The translations under genes were made by a program, and so were the position numbers. The notes beneath the pieces were generated by a model. The model was not told the DNA's origin, did no database searches, and worked only from the letters and a program-made list of their open reading frames with translations. From contig NZ_NTFY01000094.1 in NCBI RefSeq assembly GCF_002289565.1, forward strand, positions 1 to 47,874: a stretch of 47,874 bases of DNA, written 5' to 3'. This DNA is from Rhodopirellula sp. SM50 (GTDB lineage: Bacteria; Planctomycetota; Planctomycetia; Pirellulales; Pirellulaceae). This document shows positions 23,479-31,764 of the stretch, one piece after another. Each line of letters begins with the position of its first letter. The first letter of the stretch is position 1.

Positions 23479-26400
23479 TCAATATGCCAAATTCGGCCCC
23501 AGCCAGCGTTCGATCTCTTCGATCGGTTTGCCTTTGCGTTTGGCGTAGGCTTCGATCTGGTCTCGGGTCATCCGCTCGACGGTGAAGTAACGCGCCTCGG
23601 GATGACCGAAATACAGCCCACTGACGCTGGCTCCCGGCGTCATGGCGAAACTGCTGGTCAGCTCGATTCCGGTGTTTTCCTCGGCATCCAGCAAGTCGAA
23701 CAGCGTGCGTTTTTCGGTGTGATCGGGGCAGGCGGGATAGCCGGCAGCAGGTCGAATGCCGCGGTACTTTTCCGCGATCAAGTCTTCCTGGGAAAGCCCT
23801 TCGGTTTGGCCGAACCCCCAGTCGCCGCGAGCGCGCTCGTGCAGCATTTCTGCCAGTGCCTCGGCGAATCGATCGGCAACCGCTTGCACCATGATCGCTT
23901 TGTAATCATCGAGTTCGGCTTTGTATTTCATCGCCAACTCCATCGCTCCGATGCCGGCGGTGACGGCAAAGCCGCCGAGGAAATCCTCGCGGCCGGAGTC
24001 CCGCGGTGCGACGTAGTCGGCCAGCGAGCGAAAGTCCTTTTGTCCCTTGCGTTCCCACTGTTGTCGCAAGAAATGCAGCCGCGTCAATTCATGCTTTCGA
24101 GTCAAGTCGGCGAACAGAATCACGTCGTCGCCATCGCTGGCGGCTGGCCAGAACCCGTAAACGGCGTTGGCGGTCAGTGACTCGTTGGCGATGATCTCGT
24201 CGATCAAACGGTTCGCGTCCTCGTACAGTTCTCGGGCTTGCGGCCCGACCACCTGGTCCTCGAAGATTTTGGGAAACTTGCCTTTCAATTCCCACGTGCT
24301 GAAAAACGGAGACCAGTCGATGTAGGGTCGAATCCGTTCCAGCGAGATGTCACGCAAGACGCAGGTGCCGGTGAACGACGGCGCATCGATGGGGACGGAA
24401 TTCCAATCAGTAGCGAATCGTTTTTCCAGAGCTTCGGCATAGGGCACGAGTTTCTGCTTGCGGTCACGAAAGCTATCGGCCAGCTTCTTTTGCGTCGAGA
24501 CATTCTCGGCGACGAATGCGTCACGACCGTCACTGAGCAAACGTTCGACGACGTTCACGCTGCGGCTTGCATCGAGCACGTGCACCACGGGACCGTCATA
24601 GGCTGGGGCAATTTTGACCGCGGTGTGTTTGGCACTGGTCGTCGCACCACCGATCAACAACGGCATCGTCATCCCGGTACGTTTCATCTCGCGAGCGACG
24701 TGTGTCATTTCATCCAGCGACGGCGTGATCAAGCCGCTCAGCCCGATCATGTCGACGTCCTGCTTGGCCGCTTCCTGGAGGATCGTTTCGGCGGAGACCA
24801 TCACGCCCAAGTCGATGACTTCATAGTTGTTGCACTGCAACACGACACCCACGATGTTTTTGCCGATGTCGTGCACGTCACCCTTGACCGTCGCGATCAG
24901 AAACTTGCCGCGTGCCGCCTCGTGCAACGTCCCGGCCAACCGTTTTTCTTCCTCCATGAAGGGTTCCAGGTAGGCGACGGCCTTCTTCATCACGCGAGCC
25001 GACTTGACGACTTGCGGCAAAAACATCTTGCCGGCGCCGAACAGATCCCCGACAACCTTCATCCCATCCATCAACGGGCCTTCGATCACTTGGATGCAGC
25101 GATCAAAATGCTGGCGGGCGTCCTCGGTATCCTGGACGATGTATTTGTCGATTCCCTTGACCAGTGCGTGCGTCATCCGCTGGCCCACCGGGGCGTCCCG
25201 CCAAGCCAGGTCTTCTCCCGACTTTTTCTTTCCATCGCCCTTGACCGTTTCAGCGAATTCCAGCATCCGTTCGGTCGCGTCGGGGCGGCGATTGAGCAGC
25301 ACATCTTCGACGCGCTGGAGCAAGTCTTTGGGAATTTGCTCGTAGATTTCCAACTGACCGGCGTTGACGATTCCCATGTCCAAACCCGCGTCGACGGCAT
25401 GGTACAAGAACGCGCTGTGGATGGCTTCGCGAACCGGATCGTTGCCGCGAAAGCTGAAACTGATGTTGCTAACGCCGCCGCTGGTTTTCGCGCCGGGACA
25501 CACCTGTTTGATTCGCCGAACCGCGTTGATGAAATCGACGGCGTAGTTGTTGTGCTCGTCCATCCCCGTGGCGATCGTCAAAATATTGGGGTCGAAGATG
25601 ATGTCTTCGGTGGGAAAGTGCAGCTTTTCGGTCAGCAGGTCATAGGCCCGTTTGCAGATCCGAACCTTGCTTTCTTCGTCGGCAGCTTGGCCCTGTTCGT
25701 CAAAGGCCATCACGACGGCGGCAGCACCGTATTGACGCACCAAGGCGGCGCGGCGCAGGAATTCGGTTTCGCCGTCCTTCAATGAGATCGAATTGACGAT
25801 CGCTTTGCCCTGCACGTTGCGAAGCCCCGCTTCGATCACCTCCCATTTGCTGCTGTCGATCATCACGGGAACCGATGCGGCGACGTGATCACCGGCGATC
25901 AAACGCAGAAAGCGGGTCATCGCTTCGACACCATCGAGCATCCCTTCGTCAAAGTTGACGTCGATGATGGTGGCCCCGTTTTCGACTTGCTCACGCGCGA
26001 TCTCGACCGCCTCTTCATACTTTTCATCGCGGATCAGGCGGGCGAACTTTTTGCTGCCCATCACGTTGGTGCGTTCACCGACCATCGTGAAGGGCACTTC
26101 GGGACGCATCACCAGCGGCATCTGACCGGACAACCGCGTGTAAACCGGACCGGGTGCGTCTTGCTTGGGCCGGCATCCTTTCACGCGTTCGGCCATCGCG
26201 CGGATATGGTCGGGCGTCGTGCCGCAGCATCCGCCCAGGATGTTCACCCAACCGTTGTCGGCATATTCACCCACCTTGTCCGCCATCGCCTTGGGGCCGA
26301 GGTCGAATTCGCCCATCTCGTTGGGCAATCCGGCGTTGGGATGGCAGGAAATCGGGATCTCGGCAACTTTCGCGAGCTCTTCGATGTGAGACCGCATCAC

Positions 26401-27168
26401 GTCGGGGCCGAGCGCGCAATTCATGCCGACCGAAAGTAACGGGAAGTGGTTGATGGCCGTCCAAAAGGCCTCGACACTTTGTGCGCTGACGAAGGTTCGG
26501 CCGCCATCGCCGAAGGTGCCGCTGGCCATCACCGGAACCCGGCGCCCACCGGCATTGAAAAAGTCGGCGATCGCGAACAAACACGCCTTTAGATTCAAGG
26601 TGTCGATCGCGGTCTCGGGTAGCAACACGTCAACCCCGGCGGTGACCAACGATTCGACCTGCGCCCGATAGCTGTCCACCATTTCCTGAAACGTCGTGCC
26701 GCGATACGCCGGGTCGTCTTCGGTGCTGATGGCCAACTGCTTGGTCGTCGGTCCGATCGAACCGGCCACAAAACGTGGTTTGTCGGGCGTGCGTTCGGTC
26801 CACTCCTGAGCCGCAGTTCGTGCGCACGCCACCGCCGCACGGTTCATTTCATCGACCAGGTCAAGCGGCAGATCAAACTCGACCATCCCGACCGGTGAAG
26901 CGCCGAACGAGTTCGTTTCCACGATGTCGCTGCCCGCCTGAAAGTAGGCCCGATGGATCTCGGTGATCTTGTCGGGATGCGTCAGGCAGAGGATGTCGGA
27001 AAAGTTCTTGAGGTCCTTGTGGTGATCGGCGAAACGCTCACCCCGCACGGCGGCTTCGTCCAATCCCAGACGCTGGATCATGGTTCCCATCGCGCCATCA
27101 AGAAGTAGGATCCGTTCCCGCGCGAGCGCACCAAGGATGGACGTGTCGTGTGGTTCGGCTTGAATCAT
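23479..27168 (-). CDS. metH: Cobalamin-dependent methionine synthase
   Basis: The enzyme transfers a methyl group from methyltetrahydrofolate to homocysteine via methylcobalamin. The 1229-residue protein has all four modules. The homocysteine domain (about residues 1-330) carries the zinc thiols NCALG and GGCCGT. The pterin domain is about 350-620. The cap and cobalamin domain is about 645-880, with the lower-ligand motif DVHDIGKNIV (His near 766). The reactivation (AdoMet) domain is about 900-1229. The ATG at 27168 (MIQAEPHD) is preferred over a TTG at 27225 that adds 19 residues. It is divergent from the sulfite reductase gene, so sulfur reduction and methionine synthesis share one control region. 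I saw no cobalamin riboswitch. Confidence 0.97.
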   Translation of the reverse strand: MIQAEPHDTSILGALARERILLLDGAMGTMIQRLGLDEAAVRGERFADHHKDLKNFSDILCLTHPDKITEIHRAYFQAGSDIVETNSFGASPVGMVEFDLPLDLVDEMNRAAVACARTAAQEWTERTPDKPRFVAGSIGPTTKQLAISTEDDPAYRGTTFQEMVDSYRAQVESLVTAGVDVLLPETAIDTLNLKACLFAIADFFNAGGRRVPVMASGTFGDGGRTFVSAQSVEAFWTAINHFPLLSVGMNCALGPDVMRSHIEELAKVAEIPISCHPNAGLPNEMGEFDLGPKAMADKVGEYADNGWVNILGGCCGTTPDHIRAMAERVKGCRPKQDAPGPVYTRLSGQMPLVMRPEVPFTMVGERTNVMGSKKFARLIRDEKYEEAVEIAREQVENGATIIDVNFDEGMLDGVEAMTRFLRLIAGDHVAASVPVMIDSSKWEVIEAGLRNVQGKAIVNSISLKDGETEFLRRAALVRQYGAAAVVMAFDEQGQAADEESKVRICKRAYDLLTEKLHFPTEDIIFDPNILTIATGMDEHNNYAVDFINAVRRIKQVCPGAKTSGGVSNISFSFRGNDPVREAIHSAFLYHAVDAGLDMGIVNAGQLEIYEQIPKDLLQRVEDVLLNRRPDATERMLEFAETVKGDGKKKSGEDLAWRDAPVGQRMTHALVKGIDKYIVQDTEDARQHFDRCIQVIEGPLMDGMKVVGDLFGAGKMFLPQVVKSARVMKKAVAYLEPFMEEEKRLAGTLHEAARGKFLIATVKGDVHDIGKNIVGVVLQCNNYEVIDLGVMVSAETILQEAAKQDVDMIGLSGLITPSLDEMTHVAREMKRTGMTMPLLIGGATTSAKHTAVKIAPAYDGPVVHVLDASRSVNVVERLLSDGRDAFVAENVSTQKKLADSFRDRKQKLVPYAEALEKRFATDWNSVPIDAPSFTGTCVLRDISLERIRPYIDWSPFFSTWELKGKFPKIFEDQVVGPQARELYEDANRLIDEIIANESLTANAVYGFWPAASDGDDVILFADLTRKHELTRLHFLRQQWERKGQKDFRSLADYVAPRDSGREDFLGGFAVTAGIGAMELAMKYKAELDDYKAIMVQAVADRFAEALAEMLHERARGDWGFGQTEGLSQEDLIAEKYRGIRPAAGYPACPDHTEKRTLFDLLDAEENTGIELTSSFAMTPGASVSGLYFGHPEARYFTVERMTRDQIEAYAKRKGKPIEEIERWLGPNLAY

Positions 27169-27403
27169 CGTGTTCGGCCAGGGTTGGTCGGGTAGGTCTA
27201 GGACGCGATCGGCGAGAACAGGCAAGAGCGGGCGCGGGCGCGCCGATCGACGCTGTATTACGTTGGCAGGTGCATTGTCACACTTTCAAACGCGGGGCTG
27301 AATCCGCAGCGAAATCGATGTCGTTGGAACACTCGCCGGCTCTCCGGTCCGTCGCTGGTGCGAGAGCGAATCAGTGTCACCTGCGCCCTCGCACAACTCA
27401 AGG

Positions 27404-27432
27404 TTGACAGCGGGAAAGCCGAGCCCTACAAA
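27404..27432 (+). promoter_or_regulatory. Strong sigma-70-type promoter of the sulfite reductase gene
   Basis: A perfect TTGACA (27404-27409) and TACAAA (27427-27432) are 17 bases apart, about 60 bases before the ATG at 27493. The -10 element overlaps the left end of a perfect inverted repeat, so this promoter is probably under repressor control. Confidence 0.7.
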
Positions 27433-27454
27433 CATGTACGAACTATACATGTTT
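27430..27454. promoter_or_regulatory. Operator-like perfect inverted repeat over the cysI start site
   Basis: AAACATGTA (27430-27438) and TACATGTTT (27446-27454) are perfect 9-bp arms with a 7-base centre, a total of 25 bp. The dyad covers the end of the -10 element and the expected transcription start, a classic repressor position. The binding protein is unknown. An Rrf2-type regulator is encoded 3 kb away, but nothing in the sequence proves a link. Confidence 0.7.
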
Positions 27455-27492
27455 CAAAGCTTTGCGTTAACCCGCGTCTTGAGAAGACAGCC

Positions 27493-29271
27493 ATGCCCGC
27501 CGAAGAGCCGAAAAAGTCGAAGGTCGAATTGATCAAAGAGGCCAGTGTCGGGCTGCGCGGCAGCATCACCGACGAACTGGCCGACTCGACGACGGATCAT
27601 GTGGCCGATGCGACCACGAAATTGCTGAAGTTTCACGGCACCTACCAACAAGACGACCGTGACCTGCGCAAGCCACGCCGCAAAGAAGGCCTCGGCAAGG
27701 CGTATTCGTTCATGGTCCGCAATCGCATCCCCGGCGGAAAGCTAACGGCGGCACAGTTTCTCGGTGAGCTCGATATCGCGGACCATCTGGGTAACGGGAC
27801 GATCCGGATCACGACTCGGCAAAGCATACAATTGCACGGTGTGGTCAAAGGCAACCTGTGGGATGTGATCCATCGCATCAATGCAATCAAGCTTTCCACT
27901 CAATCGGCGTGTGGCGATGTGACACGAAACGTCTGTTGCTGCCCCGCCCCGTTGCGGCACAACGGCTTGCGCGACCAACTGCAACAACTGGCCGACAAGA
28001 TCGCGGTGCATGTTCGCCCCACGACAAAAGCCTATCACGAGATTTGGATCAAAGATCCGGAAACGGGCGAGCGTGAGCAGGTGGTTGGCCCACCGAGCGA
28101 ACCGGAGCCCGACCCGATCTATGGCAAAGCCTATTTGCCGCGGAAGTTCAAGATCGGGCTCGCCCTGTGTGACGACAACTGCATCGATGCGTACGACAAC
28201 GACATCGGGCTGTTGGGCGTGACCAAAGGCGACACGTTGATCGGTTTTAATGTGCTGGCGGGCGGCGGCATGGGAACCACACCCAGCAAGAAACAGTGTT
28301 TCCCGGCGCTCGCGAAACGCTTGGCATTCATCCAGTCCGAGCACTTGTTGCCGGTCATCACCGCCATCATTCTCGTTCAGCGTGACTTCGGCAACCGCGC
28401 CGACCGCAGCCAAGCAAGGATGAAGTACCTGATCCACAACTTGGGTGTGCCGGCCTTCAAAGCCAAGGTGGAGGACTACCTCTCCCAAGCCGAGTCGATT
28501 TGCGGCGTCGCCGAAGGCACGGTGCCACGGCCCTTGCCACAGCCGCACCCGGCCGATGTGACCGGCCACGATGACCACCTGGGCTGGCACGAGCAGGGTG
28601 ACGGGAAGTGGTTCTTGGGACTGCCGATCGAAAATGGTCGCGTGAAAGACGAGGGTGATTTGCGGCTGAAGACGGCGCTGCGAATCCTGTTCACCAACCA
28701 TGTCACCAACGCCCGCCTGACGGCACAGCAGAATCTCTTGCTGTGCGACATCGATTCCCGCCGACGAACGGAAATCGAAAAGGTGCTCTCCGATCACGGC
28801 GTCGCCACCGTCGATCAGATCAGCAACGCGCGGCGATTTGCATTCGCCTGTCCGGCACTCCCCACGTGTGGGTTGGCGGTGACCGAAAGCGAACGGGCAC
28901 TGCCCGGCCTGATCGACGAAGTGGAGGCCGAATTGCGTGAACTGGGGTTGGCCGACGAGCGATTCACAATACGAATGACTGGCTGCCCCAACGGTTGCGC
29001 CCGTCCCTACAACGCCGATATCGGTCTGGTCGGCCGCAGCGTCGATGGCAAGACCGGCGAAGGGCGATACACCGTGTTCCTGGGCGGGAATCTGATCGGC
29101 ACGCGAATGAACGCGGTGTTTCGGGACCAAGTCCCGCGTGCAGAAATCGTTGCGACGCTGCGGCCCGTGTTCATCCACTTCAAGCAAAACCGACAGGCTG
29201 AGGAGACGTTCGGCGATTTCTGCGATCGTATCGGCGTGGAAGCGTTGGCTAAGGTCGGCCAAGCAGTCTGA
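27493..29271 (+). CDS. cysI: Assimilatory sulfite reductase haemoprotein
   Basis: The enzyme reduces sulfite to sulfide by six electrons using sirohaem coupled to a 4Fe-4S cluster. The 592-residue protein carries the cluster ligands Cys453, Cys459 (CPALPTC), Cys498 and Cys502 (CPNGC). The 6-39-4 spacing is identical to that of the E. coli enzyme. Two nitrite/sulfite reductase ferredoxin-like repeats flank it. The start at ATG 27493 fits the family. The longer frame to 27358 would translate through the promoter. No flavoprotein (CysJ) is adjacent, so the electron donor could be ferredoxin or a protein encoded elsewhere. Confidence 0.94.
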   Translation: MPAEEPKKSKVELIKEASVGLRGSITDELADSTTDHVADATTKLLKFHGTYQQDDRDLRKPRRKEGLGKAYSFMVRNRIPGGKLTAAQFLGELDIADHLGNGTIRITTRQSIQLHGVVKGNLWDVIHRINAIKLSTQSACGDVTRNVCCCPAPLRHNGLRDQLQQLADKIAVHVRPTTKAYHEIWIKDPETGEREQVVGPPSEPEPDPIYGKAYLPRKFKIGLALCDDNCIDAYDNDIGLLGVTKGDTLIGFNVLAGGGMGTTPSKKQCFPALAKRLAFIQSEHLLPVITAIILVQRDFGNRADRSQARMKYLIHNLGVPAFKAKVEDYLSQAESICGVAEGTVPRPLPQPHPADVTGHDDHLGWHEQGDGKWFLGLPIENGRVKDEGDLRLKTALRILFTNHVTNARLTAQQNLLLCDIDSRRRTEIEKVLSDHGVATVDQISNARRFAFACPALPTCGLAVTESERALPGLIDEVEAELRELGLADERFTIRMTGCPNGCARPYNADIGLVGRSVDGKTGEGRYTVFLGGNLIGTRMNAVFRDQVPRAEIVATLRPVFIHFKQNRQAEETFGDFCDRIGVEALAKVGQAV

Positions 29272-29351
29272 CTGGCGCCGAACCATCGGCCGGACGCGAC
29301 GGCCATGCCGGCAGCCGCGGCGACCGGATCGTGAAAGCGAGTGTCGAAAAA

Positions 29352-29403
29352 TTGACAATGGTCTTCCCGCACCCTAAAACTATACGCCGACGTGCATTTT
29401 AGG
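29352..29403 (+). promoter_or_regulatory. Promoter with overlapping dyad upstream of the DUF3365 gene
   Basis: TTGACA (29352-29357) and TAAAAC (29375-29380) are 17 bases apart, 60 bases before the ATG at 29441. A dyad with 7-bp arms, CCTAAAA (29373-29379) and TTTTAGG (29397-29403), spans the -10 element and start site. It could be an operator or a 5'-leader stem. The strong -35 suggests high expression when not repressed. Confidence 0.55.
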
Positions 29404-29440
29404 TTTTCCCCTCCGTTGCATCCCCATTCAGGAAACTCCC

Positions 29441-30022
29441 ATGAAACGCCTTCCCCTGTCTGCCTGCTTTGTCGCGACACTGGCCGTCTCGCTCGCCAGC
29501 GGTTTCTCATTGACGATCCGCTCGGCTCACGCCCAAGACCCCGCGGCGACCGCGCGGGCCGATGCCAAGAAAGCTGAGAAGAAACCGGGCAAGAAAGCAA
29601 TCGAGCGATCGCGCAAGACGGTGCAAACGCTGGACAACATCTTCAAGCAAACGATCGTGTTGGTGACCGACAAGTATGTCAACGACGATGACGATTTTGC
29701 TGCCGGTAGCGCCGCGGTGCTGTTGTTCAAGAAGATTTCCGATGGCAGCGACAAGACGATTCGATTGATCGACGCCACGGGCGATCCCTATGAATCCGAA
29801 AATGTCGCCAAGGATGACTTCGAAAAGCAGGGCATCAAGAAGTTGAAGGCCGGGGCGAAGCGTGTCGACGAGGTCATCAGCCTGGATGGCAAGCACTACT
29901 TGCGTGCATTGACACCGGTACCGGTCGTCATGCAAAAATGCGTCATGTGTCACGCACACTACGAAGACGTCGCCGCGGGCGAGCCGATCGGAGCGATCAG
30001 TTACACCGTGCCGATCGAGTAG
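29441..30022 (+). CDS. Exported DUF3365 (Tll0287-like) haem protein
   Basis: The 193-residue protein has a signal peptide (about residues 1-32, ending AHAQD) and a lysine-rich linker. A DUF3365 domain follows, with a single c-type haem motif at residues 167-171 (KCVMCHAHYED). In this family the domain is a haem-binding sensor-like fold seen free or at the N-terminus of signalling proteins. Here it stands alone and is exported. It has its own promoter and lies near an NsrR-like regulator. Redox or gas sensing is a reasonable inference; an electron-transfer role is the alternative. Confidence 0.83.
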   Translation: MKRLPLSACFVATLAVSLASGFSLTIRSAHAQDPAATARADAKKAEKKPGKKAIERSRKTVQTLDNIFKQTIVLVTDKYVNDDDDFAAGSAAVLLFKKISDGSDKTIRLIDATGDPYESENVAKDDFEKQGIKKLKAGAKRVDEVISLDGKHYLRALTPVPVVMQKCVMCHAHYEDVAAGEPIGAISYTVPIE

Positions 30023-30070
30023 TTGCGTTTGTCCTGTCGATCGTCACCAAACGAGTAGCTTTGAGCCCTG

Positions 30071-30505
30071 ATGAACACTGAATCGCAACCTTCCCGAACG
30101 TTGTATGGCATCCAAACGCGGACCTCCAACGCGACGCCGCATGAGATCGCCGCGCTGTGGCAGCGATTCATGACTGAGGGTTTGGCCGACGAAATTCCGG
30201 AGCGGGCAAACGATCAACTGATCGCGGCCTACTTCGACTATCAGGGCGATCATACGCAACCCTACACCTTCTTTCTCGGATGCGAAGTGATCGATGTGGA
30301 CTGCGCTCCCGACGGTTTTGCGCTGCGTTCGCTGCCGGCGGGACGCTACGCCGCTTTCCAAGCTCGTGGTCCGATGCCGGCAACGCTGATCGAAACATGG
30401 CAGCAAATCTGGCACAGCGAACTGCCGCGAAGCTACGTCGCAGACTTCGAAGTCCATGACCCAGCCAAACCAGATGAGGTTGCCATCTACGTCGGCGTTC
30501 AATAA
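30071..30505 (+). CDS. GyrI-like/AraC effector-binding domain protein
   Basis: The 144-residue protein matches the GyrI-like small-molecule-binding domain. It has a conserved middle segment TFFLGCEVIDVD and FALRSLPAGRYAAFQARGPM, and a C-terminal DFEVHDPAKPDEVAIYVGVQ. Stand-alone members bind drugs or other ligands and have no DNA-binding domain. It starts 48 bases after the DUF3365 gene on the same strand, so both may share a transcript. The ligand is unknown. Confidence 0.85.
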   Translation: MNTESQPSRTLYGIQTRTSNATPHEIAALWQRFMTEGLADEIPERANDQLIAAYFDYQGDHTQPYTFFLGCEVIDVDCAPDGFALRSLPAGRYAAFQARGPMPATLIETWQQIWHSELPRSYVADFEVHDPAKPDEVAIYVGVQ

Positions 30506-30581
30506 CGGAGCGGTTCGACATTACCCCAGAAAGATCGCGTCAGATCCAACCACCGAACCAGGCGTGCGGGGGTGGTGTTGC

Positions 30582-31007
30582 TCAGGACCGAGAAACGCGA
30601 TTGAGTTGTCGGCGCGTCGGGATCACATCGGCGAGCGTAACGCCCCCGAGAAACTCCTGCTGAATGCGTTCGGCTTCTGCCAGGACTCCCTTCAGCTTGC
30701 AGAACGAATGGATCACGCAGGAGTCATCGCTGCCGACACATGAGAGCAGGTGCGTGTCGGTTTCCATGGTCGCGATCACATCCCCAATCACAATGTGCTC
30801 CGGGGAATGCGCCAATTCAATCCCGCCTCCGATCCCGCGTGTGCTTTTCACATAGCCCGCACGGGCCAGCAGATTGACGACCTTCGCAACGTGATTCGTG
30901 GAAATGCCGAACAGCGTTGCGACATCGGCCACGTTGGCTCGCTCGCTGCGTGTGGCCAGGAACATCAGCGTCCGCAACGCGTAGTCGGTCTGCGTGGTGA
31001 GCTTCAT
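30582..31007 (-). CDS. Rrf2-family regulator, NsrR-like
   Basis: The 141-residue protein is a winged-helix Rrf2 regulator. It begins MKLTTQTDYALRTLMFLATR and has a recognition region ISTNHVAKVVNLLARAGYVK and the wing GIGGGIELA. Three cysteines, Cys90, Cys97 and Cys103, are placed like the iron-sulfur ligands of NsrR and IscR. NsrR senses nitric oxide through its cluster. The longer open frame to 31268 is rejected because the family starts at MKLT. It lies 88 bases downstream of a DUF542 gene on the same strand, a pairing typical of nitrosative-stress control. The NsrR assignment is likely; IscR-like is the alternative. Confidence 0.85.
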   Translation of the reverse strand: MKLTTQTDYALRTLMFLATRSERANVADVATLFGISTNHVAKVVNLLARAGYVKSTRGIGGGIELAHSPEHIVIGDVIATMETDTHLLSCVGSDDSCVIHSFCKLKGVLAEAERIQQEFLGGVTLADVIPTRRQLNRVSRS

Positions 31008-31095
31008 GGGATTCGCAACCGAACGGCGCCCCTCCCGCTCTCCGACCGAGGCTGCCAAAGCTGTACAAAAGAGACTTGTTTCGATAAGCCTAAGG

Positions 31096-31308
31096 CTAGC
31101 GGGCATTTCGGTCAATGGATGACGAGCCCGCGATGGCGGCTCGCAGTCGCTCAAGCACTTCCGGCGGACTGAGGCCTTGATGGACGCAAACGTACCGCAG
31201 CGATTTGCCGGCACAGCTGATGTCCAATCCCAAATCACCGAAGACTCCCGTGGTTTCGGGATGCTCAATGATCCATTCAGGAATGCTGCTCTCGAGGTCG
31301 CAATTCAT
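31096..31308 (-). CDS. DUF542 (ScdA/RIC N-terminal-like) small protein
   Basis: The 70-residue protein matches DUF542, the N-terminal domain of the iron-centre repair proteins ScdA/YtfE/RIC: IIEHPETTGVFGDLGLDISC followed by AGKSLRYVCVHQGLSP. The cysteines Cys32 and Cys41 are in the conserved part. The haemerythrin-like iron domain of full RIC is absent, so this is a stand-alone domain. It precedes the NsrR-like gene on the same strand. That supports a role in repair or sensing of nitric-oxide damage. Confidence 0.82.
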   Translation of the reverse strand: MNCDLESSIPEWIIEHPETTGVFGDLGLDISCAGKSLRYVCVHQGLSPPEVLERLRAAIAGSSSIDRNAR

Positions 31309-31730
31309 GTTTCAAGTGTAGCAAAATCCGCCCCACAGACGCATTTCAGCGCGTGGCGTTCGCCGAGGGGCGTCGATTTTATTACTGCAAGATTCATGGC
31401 TGGGGATGAGGGGCTGGTGATTGGTTTTGCACCCCACATCGGTCGTCGCGGAAGTCGCTAAGCCTTTCGCAGCGCCGGCCCTCTCTGGCGTTTGCTTGCT
31501 GCGCAAACGCCGTCTCTCCCAGAGGGAGAGAATCTAAATCGGTTGCCAAATCCTGCGGTGAAAGAATCGACGTCCCAGTGGCGCGCGCTGGTTGTGGTTT
31601 CACCACGCGCCGCTCGCTGACGCGTCTCGCTGGAGCGACAACCCGCGTTGTCGGCGTCAACCTGGGTTGACGGTTTTTGTGCCTGAACAGCGGTTTTGGC
31701 AATCATTTCGCCGTCGGCCCAAATGTTGCT
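31309..31730. other. Hairpin-rich intergenic region with no recognisable gene
   Basis: This 420-base stretch holds three perfect dyads. They are GGCGTTTGC/GCAAACGCC (31487-31511), TCTCTCCC-AGA-GGGAGAGA (31513-31531), and CGTCAACC-TG-GGTTGACG (31655-31672), the last followed by GTTTTTG on the plus strand. The third could act as a weak terminator. The first two abut. Frames here show no protein-like features. The region also contains the presumed promoter of the DUF542/Rrf2 pair, which I could not place. Confidence 0.55.
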
Positions 31731-31753
31731 CTGATGGTTGGGGTAACCATCAG
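31731..31753 (+). promoter_or_regulatory. Perfect 9-bp stem-loop just before a small membrane-protein start
   Basis: CTGATGGTT (31731-31739) and AACCATCAG (31745-31753) flank a 5-base loop. The stem ends at the first bases of the AGAGGG ribosome site (31752-31757), 11 bases before the ATG at 31765. As RNA it could affect access to the ribosome site; as DNA it could be an operator. Confidence 0.5.
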
Positions 31754-31764
31754 AGGGCACCACG

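Noticed and set aside
24238..25785. 515-codon plus-strand frame inside metH
   Set aside because: It is an antisense shadow of a fully conserved metH reading frame, has no domain pattern, and is expected from high GC at third positions.
27169..27403. Cobalamin riboswitch upstream of metH
   Set aside because: No B12-box-like conserved core was visible on the minus strand, and the leader is short.
27742..29358. 538-codon minus-strand frame opposite cysI
   Set aside because: cysI has all cluster cysteines on the plus strand. The minus frame is a GC-driven shadow.
31394..31763. Overlapping minus-strand frames of about 100 codons
   Set aside because: They read through several perfect hairpins and look like translated non-coding sequence.
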